This document shows positions 1 through 6,067 of a DNA stretch of 7,973 bases, in pieces (positions within the stretch are counted from its first letter, which is position 1; the number at the start of each line of letters is the position of its first letter). Location of the stretch: positions 1-7,973 of the forward strand of contig DLOT01000061.1 of NCBI GenBank assembly GCA_002479715.1, given 5' to 3'. The notes under the pieces were generated by a model. The model saw nothing but the letters and a program-made list of their open reading frames with translations. It was not told the DNA's origin and made no database searches. Source of the DNA: Ruminococcus sp. UBA7477 (GTDB lineage Bacteria > Bacillota > Clostridia > Oscillospirales > Ruminococcaceae). A program made the translations under genes and the position numbers.

Positions 1-71
1 CGGAAAAGATGCAAGCCGGGCGCCGACAAAGCACGTGGTGCGCTATTTTGTGCGGTGTTGCCTACATATTA

Positions 72-632
72 TCATTTTTTGTAAAGCAGCTTCTGCGCGA
101 CATCAATATTATTGTATGTAATCTTATAGCAGATATGGCAGGTGGCAATAATTGCAGCCGGCAAAAGTGCAATAAAAATCATCGTTCCTGCGGAAATATC
201 GGCGGTTGCCGTTGAGGATTTCGCAAAAAGGTCGATTATCGGGAAAAACTGAGAATTGATAAGCTTGAAATATCCCGTGAAGCTTCCTAAGACTCCGACC
301 TTTGAAAGAACTAAAACAATATATGAGATATAATACGGTGCAGAAGCTATGATGCCAAGGATCACACCGAAATAAGGCTCCGGCTTTTCCTTGTGCAGAG
401 TAACATTTCCCTTGATCTTACCGCCTAGCTTCAAACAATAGTCGGCAAACAGGCAAAGCGTACACCCCAATGTACAGAAACCGAAAACTACATTTGCCAA
501 AGCGCCCAGAGGCTTCTTGGCAAACACATAGAACAAGGCAAAGCAAAGCCCTATAAGCTCGCTGCCGATAAGCCGTCCGATGATCTGTGCGACGGCACTT
601 TTTTTATATTCCGAGTTGGTTGGTACAGCCAT
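72..632 (-). CDS. Hypothetical integral membrane protein, 186 aa
   Basis: I do not recognise this protein or its family. The open frame runs further upstream (to 737), but the start was placed at the ATG at 630-632 because AAGGAG (complement of 640-645) lies 7 bases before it; the longer frame would also overlap the divergent gene. The product is hydrophobic, with about four predicted membrane helices near residues 21-38, 42-64, 88-110 and 147-168. A short charged segment (about 69-86, rich in Lys and Glu) separates helices 2 and 3, and the C-terminal tail is Lys/Tyr/Asn-rich and polar. There is no signal peptide and no catalytic motif. Six cysteines occur, several near membrane boundaries, without a CxxC pair. 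It diverges from a short gene that may encode a spore protein, which weakly suggests shared regulation. That this is a real gene is well supported by the ribosome binding site and composition; function is unknown. Confidence 0.72.
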   Translation of the reverse strand: MAVPTNSEYKKSAVAQIIGRLIGSELIGLCFALFYVFAKKPLGALANVVFGFCTLGCTLCLFADYCLKLGGKIKGNVTLHKEKPEPYFGVILGIIASAPYYISYIVLVLSKVGVLGSFTGYFKLINSQFFPIIDLFAKSSTATADISAGTMIFIALLPAAIIATCHICYKITYNNIDVAQKLLYKK

Positions 633-639
633 TTGTTTT

Positions 640-645
640 CTCCTT
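640..645 (-). promoter_or_regulatory. Ribosome binding site fixing the start at 632
   Basis: The minus strand reads AAGGAG here, 7 bases before the ATG at 630-632. This strong Shine-Dalgarno match decides the start of the 186-residue membrane protein over the upstream in-frame ATG at 735-737, which would add 35 polar residues with no membrane or domain character. Confidence 0.8.
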
Positions 646-710
646 AATATCGGTTTTATGGAAAGATTTATTTCGGATAACAGCCGATTATTTGCGGATA
701 ATAAGCCTTG

Positions 711-716
711 AAAGGA
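711..716 (+). promoter_or_regulatory. Ribosome binding site of the short plus-strand gene
   Basis: AAAGGA is followed by three in-frame ATG codons at 717, 720 and 726. Only the last is 9 bases away, the normal distance, so initiation at 726 is preferred. The TTG at 708 overlaps the site itself and is unlikely to be used. Confidence 0.6.
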
Positions 717-725
717 ATGATGATC

Positions 726-908
726 ATGAACAGTCAACCGTCCTCCAAAGACGGCACCAAGATATATTACCCCAAGAATATCGTTTCACCTGCGTATCAG
801 ACAAACGTTATAACCGACAACAAGACCACCCAGGACGGAAACGTCGTCATTAAGTCAGAGCAAAACGTAGTCTGCGCGAAAAAGTGGGTCGACTCAAACC
901 ACAAATAA
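726..908 (+). CDS. Small protein, 60 aa, possible DUF3787-type spore surface protein
   Basis: This short polar protein begins at the third of three in-frame ATGs because AAAGGA (711-716) is optimally spaced for it. It has no membrane segment or signal peptide and one cysteine (about residue 50). The first 35 residues are rich in Ser, Thr, Asn, Lys and Gln. The C-terminus, VVCAKKWVDSNHK, resembles from memory the V-x-x-A-K-x-W-V-D-x-N-x-K ending of the clostridial DUF3787 family, some members of which are described as spore surface proteins. The family's usual upstream Trp-containing segment is not evident, so the match rests on the tail only. It is divergent from the membrane protein gene and convergent with hydF, and ends just before a strong hairpin. 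The ribosome binding site and downstream terminator support a genuine gene; the family assignment is tentative. Confidence 0.6.
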   Translation: MNSQPSSKDGTKIYYPKNIVSPAYQTNVITDNKTTQDGNVVIKSEQNVVCAKKWVDSNHK

Positions 909-915
909 GCGCTTA

Positions 916-971
916 ACGCAAACCGTCTGCCGCTGCCCGGCCGAAAGCTTCGGGTGCGGCGGATTTTGCGT
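916..971. terminator. Long shared hairpin, likely bidirectional terminator
   Basis: The arms pair along nearly the whole element: ACGCAAA (916-922) with TTTGCGT (965-971), a two-base CC bulge, GTCT (925-928) with GGAT (961-964) using wobble pairs, GCCGC (929-933) with GCGGC (956-960), a one-base bulge, and GCCCG (935-939) with CGGGT (951-955), leaving a loop at 940-950. It begins 7 bases after the plus-strand stop and ends 5 bases before the hydF stop codon. The outer A and T tracts supply a short U run to transcripts in both directions, though neither run is long. The position between converging genes strongly suggests it terminates both. Confidence 0.75.
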
Positions 972-976
972 ACCGA

Positions 977-2158
977 TCAAAGACCCAGAGGGCTTATGCT
1001 TCTTTGTAAAATGCCGTTTATATAGGCTATCAGGATCCCGTAGTTGGTTATCGGAACATTCTGAATCTGTGCCGATCTATACCGATAACTAACCTCTCGT
1101 TCGCCCAGCATACAGGCTCCGCAATGAACAATAAGCTTAAATCTGCTCAGATCCTGCGGAAACTCTCCGCCGCTCGTAAACTCAAAGTTCAGTTTTTTTC
1201 CTGTATATTCCTGTATCCATTTAGGCAGCTTGACCGTTCCGATATCCTCACACTGTCTATGGTGAGTACATCCCTCGGAAATAAGCAGAGTATCTCCGTC
1301 GCAAAGCTTTTCAACGCTCCTCGCCCCTTCGACAGCCGCAGGGAGTATCCCCTTGAAGCGAGCCATCAGAATTGAGAATGAAGTCAGCGCAACATCTTCG
1401 GGAACGATCTTTGATACCTGTGCGAATGCCTGAGAATCTGTCACAACGATGCGCGGCTTGTTTTCGCCTTGTGTGAGCTTGGCAAGAAGCTCGTCATCAT
1501 TAACGGTGCAGGTCACCGTCGCCCCGGCCTCCAGAGCGTCCCTCAGCACCTGCTGCTGCGGCAGGATCAATCTGCCCTTCGGCGCAGACCCATCGATCGG
1601 TATTACCAAAACAACACTGTCGCCCTTTTGCAGAAGGTCAGCGATCAGAGGCTTCTTTTCGCCGTCCGGAAGAACAGCGCAAAGCTGCTTTTTCAGCTCG
1701 TCAATACCCTCTCCTGTCTTTGCCGAAAAAACAATCTCATTAGGAGCGGGCTTAAATCCGCGGCAGATATCTATCTTGCTTCTGACCATTACGATCGGAA
1801 TACCGCGCATCCTGATAAGCTCCAGAACGGCTGCATCCTCGCCGTCAAGATCTGCCTGAGCTGTTGCAACATAAACCGCAATGTCAGTCTTATTAAGTAC
1901 GGAAACGGTCTTGTCTACCCGAAGCTTTCCAAGCTCCCCTTTGTCATCAATTCCTGCTGTGTCTATAATCACTATAGGTCCAAGCGGAAGCAGCTCCATG
2001 GTTTTGTATACCGGGTCCGTGGTCGTTCCTGCAACCTCCGACACAATAGCCAGCGACTGCCCGGTGAGAGCGTTTATCAAGCTGGACTTGCCGGCATTTC
2101 TTTTTCCGAAAATTCCGATGTGAGTCCTGTTTGCAACAGGAGTCGTATTCATGCTCAT
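977..2158 (-). CDS. hydF: [FeFe] hydrogenase H-cluster maturation GTPase HydF
   Basis: HydF is the scaffold on which the di-iron subcluster of [FeFe] hydrogenase is completed before transfer to apo-HydA, working in the cytoplasm with the radical-SAM enzymes HydE and HydG. The 393-residue length is typical. The N-terminal TrmE/Era-like GTPase domain shows the P-loop GKRNAGKS (18-25), the G2 segment GTTTDP (44-49), the G3 motif DTAG (66-69) and a G5-like SAK (145-147). The C-terminal cluster-binding domain carries the family signature: Cys297-x-His299, about 45 residues, then His345-Cys346-x-x-Cys349. One oddity is that the expected G4 motif NKxD reads SKID (127-130), one base from Asn (AGC versus AAC); an earlier NKTD (89-92) sits in the segment after switch II and is not the G4 position. 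The start at 2158 is supported by AGGGGAG about 6 bases upstream, overlapping the end of the preceding gene. hydE and hydG are not in the window. Confidence 0.96.
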   Translation of the reverse strand: MSMNTTPVANRTHIGIFGKRNAGKSSLINALTGQSLAIVSEVAGTTTDPVYKTMELLPLGPIVIIDTAGIDDKGELGKLRVDKTVSVLNKTDIAVYVATAQADLDGEDAAVLELIRMRGIPIVMVRSKIDICRGFKPAPNEIVFSAKTGEGIDELKKQLCAVLPDGEKKPLIADLLQKGDSVVLVIPIDGSAPKGRLILPQQQVLRDALEAGATVTCTVNDDELLAKLTQGENKPRIVVTDSQAFAQVSKIVPEDVALTSFSILMARFKGILPAAVEGARSVEKLCDGDTLLISEGCTHHRQCEDIGTVKLPKWIQEYTGKKLNFEFTSGGEFPQDLSRFKLIVHCGACMLGEREVSYRYRSAQIQNVPITNYGILIAYINGILQRSISPLGL

Positions 2159-2170
2159 AAAAATCTCCCC

Positions 2171-2899
2171 TTATATACATAGACCGCCGTTCACCTTGAT
2201 AACGGCGCCCGTAATATACGACGACCTCTCAGAGGCCAAAAACTCCACCGCATTTGCAATATCCTGCGGCAAGCCGATGCGCGAAAGCGGGATCTCATCA
2301 ATAAGAGCGGCGATATCGTCAGGCGAAAGCTCTGCGTTCATAGGAGTATCGATAAGACCGGCAGTTATGCAGTTGACCCGCACCCCGCTGAGACCTTCTT
2401 CTTTTGCAAGCGCCTTCGTAAAACCTATAATTCCTGCTTTAGCCGCCGAATAAACGACCTCGCAGGAGGCGCCGACTTCTCCCCACATTGAAGAAATATT
2501 TATTATGTTTCCCGACTTTGCCCGTATCATATCCGGAAGAAAGGCTTTTGTCACAAGCATAGCGCCCGACAGGTTGACCGAGATCATCCGCCCGATCTTT
2601 TCTTCTGTCATATCGGTAAAAAGGCCGATATGAGCCGTTCCGGCATTGTTTACAAGAAGCGAAACCTCTCCGAGCTCGGCAAGCGTTTTTTCATAAGCCG
2701 CTGAGACCGAATCCCGGTCGGAAACATCGCATTTTACTGCTATCGCCCTGCCGCCCGTTGACGCGATCTCACGCACAACAAGCGCCGCGCCCTGTTCATT
2801 GGCATTATAAGCCGCCGCAACGGCATAGCCGTTTTCCGCAAGCGTTTTGCATATGGCCGAGCCTATTCCGCCCGAAGCCCCTGTAACGAAAGCAACCAT
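2171..2899 (-). CDS. FabG-like SDR oxidoreductase, possible EF-P 5-aminopentanone reductase
   Basis: This is a classical short-chain dehydrogenase/reductase of 242 residues, a cytoplasmic NAD(P)H enzyme reducing a carbonyl group. The Rossmann cofactor motif TGASGGIG is at 6-13, NNAG at 84-87, and the catalytic tetrad is Asn109, Ser137, Tyr150 and Lys154 (YxxxK), all intact. The C-terminal SSYITGAVIKVNGG is the usual SDR ending. FabG (3-oxoacyl-ACP reductase) is the generic annotation, but no fatty-acid genes adjoin it. The segment SSMWGEVGASCEV just before the catalytic Tyr resembles, from memory, Firmicutes YmfI-type proteins, which in Bacillus subtilis reduce the 5-aminopentanone modification on elongation factor P. 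That would suit an operon with truA, but the substrate cannot be settled from sequence. The start at 2899 has AAGGGA about 11 bases upstream. Gaps are 18 bases from the Clp gene and 12 bases to hydF. Confidence 0.9.
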   Translation of the reverse strand: MVAFVTGASGGIGSAICKTLAENGYAVAAAYNANEQGAALVVREIASTGGRAIAVKCDVSDRDSVSAAYEKTLAELGEVSLLVNNAGTAHIGLFTDMTEEKIGRMISVNLSGAMLVTKAFLPDMIRAKSGNIINISSMWGEVGASCEVVYSAAKAGIIGFTKALAKEEGLSGVRVNCITAGLIDTPMNAELSPDDIAALIDEIPLSRIGLPQDIANAVEFLASERSSYITGAVIKVNGGLCI

Positions 2900-2917
2900 A
2901 ACCGCACCAGATCCCTT

Positions 2918-5197
2918 TTAAAGAGTGTCAACCCTGAAGCTGTCGCCGTTGGCAGAAATTGAAACGGCACAGATGTTTTCGCCGGCATTATCTATCAAAA
3001 CTGCCGCAAGCTTATCCTCTATCTCCTCGCGGATCACGCGGCGCAAATCTCTTGCACCGAGCTTTCCACCGAATGCTTTTTTAGCACACAGCTTGCAGGC
3101 ATCGTTATCGTAGACAAGCTTAATACCCTTTTCTTCAAGCGGCTCCTTCATCTCTCCCAGCATAAGCCCGGCGATCGCCGCATAGTTCTCCTCCGTCAAT
3201 GGGTTGAAAACAACGACCTCGTCAACTCTGCCTAAAAACTCAGGCCGCAGAAACTGCCTCAGCGCTTTCATGGCGCGCTCTCTTGTTACATCCGCCTCTG
3301 ACTTATTAAAGCCGACCCCAGTATCCTTGTCTGTAGAACCGGCATTTGAAGTCATAACGATAACGGTATTCTCAAACGACACGCTTCTTCCCTGAGCATC
3401 GTTTACTTTTCCCTCATCAAGGATCTGAAGCATAATATTCATAACGTCGGGATGAGCCTTTTCTATTTCATCAAAAAGCACCACCGAGTATGGTCTGCGG
3501 CGCACCTTTTCCGTCAGCTGACCTGCCTCGTCATAGCCGACATATCCGGGAGGAGAGCCTATGAGCCTTGCAACCGTATGCTTTTCCATATACTCGCTCA
3601 TATCGACCCGGATAACCGGCTCGGTCGCGTCGAAAAGCTCCTCCCCCAAAACCTTGACAAGCTCTGTTTTTCCCACACCGGTCGGTCCGACGAAGATAAA
3701 GCTTGCAGGGCGTATCCTTTTTGACAGATGGACTCTTGTGCGCTTTATAGCGGCAGCGACTTTTTCTACCGCCTTGTCCTGACCTATTATGCGCTTTTTC
3801 ATTGCGGCCTCAAGGCCCTTGACCTTGTCGTATTCGCTTTGGGTTATCTTGTTCGCCAGTATACCTGTCCAAAGCTCTATTACCTTAGAAAGATCCTCGT
3901 CGGTCACCGAAAGCTCCGACGTCACCCTTTCAAGCTCTACAAGCCTGTTTTGTATACGTGAGATCTCGGATTTCTCCTCGGCGATCGCCTCATAATCCGG
4001 CTCCTTGCCGTTATCCGCCTCAAGCTCCGCCAGCTTATCCTCATGAATTTTAAGCTCGGCGTTGAGCTTTTCGACCTCGGCAAGCTCGGGGCTGTTTATA
4101 CTTGCACAGGCGCAGGCCTCGTCCAGAAGGTCTATAGCCTTGTCCGGCAAAAATCTATCGTTTATATATCTTTCGGAAAGGGTCGCGCACTTTCTCAAAA
4201 GCTCATCAGAGATATGAACTCTGTGATAGCTTTCATAATACTGCCTTATGCCCTTGAGTATTTCAACTGTGTCTGAAATTGTCGGCTCAGAAACGGTCAC
4301 AGGCTGAAAACGCCGCTCCAGAGCGCTGTCCTTCTCAATATGCTTGCGGTATTCCTTGAAGGTCGTCGCGCCGATGACCTGTATCTCACCTCTCGAAAGA
4401 GCCGGCTTCATGATATTGGCCGCGTTCATCGAGCCTTCAGAGCTGTCGCCCGCACCGACAAGGTTATGCACCTCGTCTATGAAAAGAATGATATTCCCGC
4501 TTTCTATGACCTCGTCGATAAGCCCTTTGCATCGTCCCTCAAACTGACCTCTGAATTGAGTTCCCGCAACCAGAGCCGTAAGGTCTAGCAGATAAAGCTC
4601 CTTTCCCTGAAGATGTGCAGGAACGCCTCCCGATGAGATCCTCTGAGCAATGCCCTCCGCTATCGCGGTCTTTCCTACTCCCGGCTCACCTATGAGGCAA
4701 GGATTATTCTTTGTTCTTCTGGAAAGTATCTGCACGACTCTTTCTATTTCCTTATCACGGCCAACGATTCTGTCCAGCTTGCCGTCCCTTGCCTTCTGAG
4801 TCAGGTTAGTGCAGAACTTCGAGAGATACTTCAGCTCTTTTTCCTTGGGATTTTTCTTCGGCCTTTTCGCAGCCGCCTTTTTATCCGGAGCTGCGCTGCT
4901 TTCTGAATTGGCGGGATTTTTAAAACCCGATCCGAACAGGCTGCTCAGGAAGTCAGGAAGAGTATTGCTGCCGCCCTGCTCAAAGTTGCCGCCCTCGGTC
5001 ATATCCATAAGCTGATTGGACATTTCTTCAAAGTCCTCTTCCGAAATCCCCATCTGCTTCATATAGTCATCTACCTGAGAAATACCAAGCTCCCTTGCAC
5101 AGACAAGGCAAAGCCCCTCATTTTTCTTCTCGGTGCCGTTTGTCGCGGAAATAAAGACCGCAGCGGGTCTTTTTCCGCATCTGGAACACATTATCAC
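2918..5197 (-). CDS. ClpE-like Clp ATPase with N-terminal zinc finger
   Basis: This 759-residue Hsp100 unfoldase is expected to form hexamers and thread proteins into ClpP. An N-terminal Cys4 zinc-finger-like module (Cys4, Cys7, Cys30, Cys33) replaces the double Clp-N domain of ClpC, as in Bacillus ClpE, followed by a Gly/Ser/Lys-rich linker to about 120. AAA domain 1 has Walker A GEPGVGKT (170-177), pore loop GTQFRG (212-217), Walker B ILFIDE (237-242) and Arg fingers 295-296. A charged helical stretch (about 372-430) is the middle domain. AAA domain 2 has Walker A GPTGVGKT (504-511), pore loop GYVG (551-554), Walker B VVLFDE (572-577), sensor-1 Asn618 and sensor-2 Arg716 in GARDLRR. VGF at 628-630 matches the ClpP-docking tripeptide. 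FLGR (654-657) replaces the common FLNR. The start is GTG at 5197, 9 bases after GGAG; ATG at 5191 is the alternative. No clpP, mcsA, mcsB or ctsR is nearby in the window. Confidence 0.95.
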   Translation of the reverse strand: MIMCSRCGKRPAAVFISATNGTEKKNEGLCLVCARELGISQVDDYMKQMGISEEDFEEMSNQLMDMTEGGNFEQGGSNTLPDFLSSLFGSGFKNPANSESSAAPDKKAAAKRPKKNPKEKELKYLSKFCTNLTQKARDGKLDRIVGRDKEIERVVQILSRRTKNNPCLIGEPGVGKTAIAEGIAQRISSGGVPAHLQGKELYLLDLTALVAGTQFRGQFEGRCKGLIDEVIESGNIILFIDEVHNLVGAGDSSEGSMNAANIMKPALSRGEIQVIGATTFKEYRKHIEKDSALERRFQPVTVSEPTISDTVEILKGIRQYYESYHRVHISDELLRKCATLSERYINDRFLPDKAIDLLDEACACASINSPELAEVEKLNAELKIHEDKLAELEADNGKEPDYEAIAEEKSEISRIQNRLVELERVTSELSVTDEDLSKVIELWTGILANKITQSEYDKVKGLEAAMKKRIIGQDKAVEKVAAAIKRTRVHLSKRIRPASFIFVGPTGVGKTELVKVLGEELFDATEPVIRVDMSEYMEKHTVARLIGSPPGYVGYDEAGQLTEKVRRRPYSVVLFDEIEKAHPDVMNIMLQILDEGKVNDAQGRSVSFENTVIVMTSNAGSTDKDTGVGFNKSEADVTRERAMKALRQFLRPEFLGRVDEVVVFNPLTEENYAAIAGLMLGEMKEPLEEKGIKLVYDNDACKLCAKKAFGGKLGARDLRRVIREEIEDKLAAVLIDNAGENICAVSISANGDSFRVDTL

Positions 5198-5206
5198 CTT
5201 GCAAAA

Positions 5207-5210
5207 CTCC
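5207..5210 (-). promoter_or_regulatory. Ribosome binding site deciding the Clp ATPase start
   Basis: The minus strand reads AAAAAGGAGTTTTGCAAGGTGATAATG from here, with GGAG 9 bases before GTG (5195-5197) and 15 before ATG (5189-5191). A second weaker match, AAGGTGAT, lies immediately before the ATG and also resembles the anti-Shine-Dalgarno complement, so either codon could be used. The two differ by only two residues ahead of Met-Cys-Ser-Arg-Cys. Confidence 0.5.
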
Positions 5211-5224
5211 TTTTTGTCTTTCGG

Positions 5225-6055
5225 TTAAATTTTAACTTCACTCAGCTTGAACAGCATATCTGCCGTATCGCCGCCTATAAACCCGGTCAGCACTCCGAGT
5301 GCAACAACGATAACCACACCCTCGGCTAAGCCAAGAACAAATCCTGTCATCTTTGAAAGCTGCTTTCCTACCGGCAGGATCTTAGCCACGGATAGTATGC
5401 CCAAAGCAATTTTCAAAACCAAAGATACAACAATAAATATCACTAATGCCGCAGCACATCTTAAAAGTCCTATAAACTTGCTTCTCAGGATGTTCTTTTC
5501 CAAAACCTTCGCAGTCTCGTCATTATCTCCCGAGCAGGCGACCTGAACGACCTCGGTGAAATTATCGCGGTTTTCGCGCAGGCTTACGACCAATTCATCA
5601 ACAATCTCCTCCGGAACGGCATCTCCCGTAAACTCGGTGATGTTCTCGGTGGTCAAAACCTTATCAATCTTATCGTTGACCTCGTCGATCGAGATAGCCT
5701 TGCCCTTTTCTTTAGCTATGGTGCTGATCTCCGCCGCAATATCCTTGCAGCCTGAAAGACGCTCAACGTCTGCATCCGAGATCTCAACGCCATACATATC
5801 CGAGATGTTTTCCTTTACGGTTTCGGTAATGCTGGTGTCGTCAAGCCCGTCGCTTATTGCTGTGACTATGTCTTCTTTCATATATTTGTCATACAGATCC
5901 TGCGCCAAGGGTTTTGAAAAAGCCACCGCAGCCAACACTGCAACGACAGTTACCCCGATTGAAAACAGCGTTTTGAATGCGTTGCGCTTAGTTCCCCGCC
6001 ATGCACACAACACTATTATAAGGATCGCCACAATGACCGGTAAATAATTTTCCAT
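5225..6055 (-). CDS. CvpA family membrane protein
   Basis: The 276-residue protein has the CvpA layout: a helix at about 4-19, the charged WRGTKRNAFK turn (19-28) where the family has its conserved Arg/Gly-rich loop, a second helix at 29-47, then later helices at about 196-220 and 236-261 with a small-residue-rich last pair. CvpA proteins are inner-membrane proteins first named for colicin V production in E. coli; their general role is unclear, with links to envelope integrity. Here an unusually long insert of about 145 mainly acidic, helical residues (50-195) lies between helices 2 and 3; under a four-helix model its side of the membrane depends on the N-terminus orientation. The length exceeds the roughly 160-180 residues of short CvpA proteins and is closer to long Firmicutes versions. 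GGAGG precedes the start by about 5 bases. It lies 12 bases after the DUF5711-like gene and 27 bases before the Clp gene. Confidence 0.82.
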   Translation of the reverse strand: MENYLPVIVAILIIVLCAWRGTKRNAFKTLFSIGVTVVAVLAAVAFSKPLAQDLYDKYMKEDIVTAISDGLDDTSITETVKENISDMYGVEISDADVERLSGCKDIAAEISTIAKEKGKAISIDEVNDKIDKVLTTENITEFTGDAVPEEIVDELVVSLRENRDNFTEVVQVACSGDNDETAKVLEKNILRSKFIGLLRCAAALVIFIVVSLVLKIALGILSVAKILPVGKQLSKMTGFVLGLAEGVVIVVALGVLTGFIGGDTADMLFKLSEVKI

Positions 6056-6067
6056 AATACCCTCCGC

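Larger units (their letters stand above)
633..725. promoter_or_regulatory. Divergent intergenic region with direct repeats, probable promoters
   Basis: This AT-rich 93-base gap separates two divergent start codons, so it must hold at least the promoters for both genes unless they are transcribed from elsewhere. It contains TTATTTCGGATAA (668-680) and TTATTTGCGGATAA (688-701), a near-perfect direct repeat whose CGGATAA cores are 21 bases apart, about two helical turns. GATAAT at 697-702 resembles a plus-strand -10 box, but no good -35 lies 16-18 bases upstream, and it would give a very short leader. On the minus strand CATAAA lies between the repeats and the gene start, reminiscent of the CATA start of sporulation-sigma -10 boxes, but this is too short to assign. 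The repeats are seen directly; the operator or promoter role is inferred. Confidence 0.45.

Noticed and set aside
26..51. Possible hairpin downstream of the membrane protein gene (ACAAAGCAC ... GTGC ... TTTGT)
   Set aside because: The pairing is interrupted by a five-base bulge, the core stem is only four pairs, and no U tract follows on the minus strand, so a terminator call is not supported.
697..702. GATAAT as a sigma-A -10 box for the short plus-strand gene
   Set aside because: No TTGACA-like -35 lies at 16-18 bases, and the start site would fall almost on the ribosome binding site; it is kept only as a comment on the intergenic region.
633..737. N-terminal extension of the membrane protein to the ATG at 737
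   Set aside because: The extension would run across the direct repeats and into the short divergent gene, while a strong ribosome binding site lies before the ATG at 632.
1883..1894. NKTD in HydF residues 89-92 as the G4 guanine-binding motif
   Set aside because: It is too close to switch II (DTAG at 66-69) and falls in the helix-strand segment before the G4 strand; the G4 position is SKID at 127-130.
1469..2182. A long open frame of about 237 codons on the plus strand, opposite hydF
   Set aside because: It lies wholly antisense to a protein with full family motifs, has the cysteine- and arginine-rich composition of a shadow frame, and no convincing ribosome binding site.
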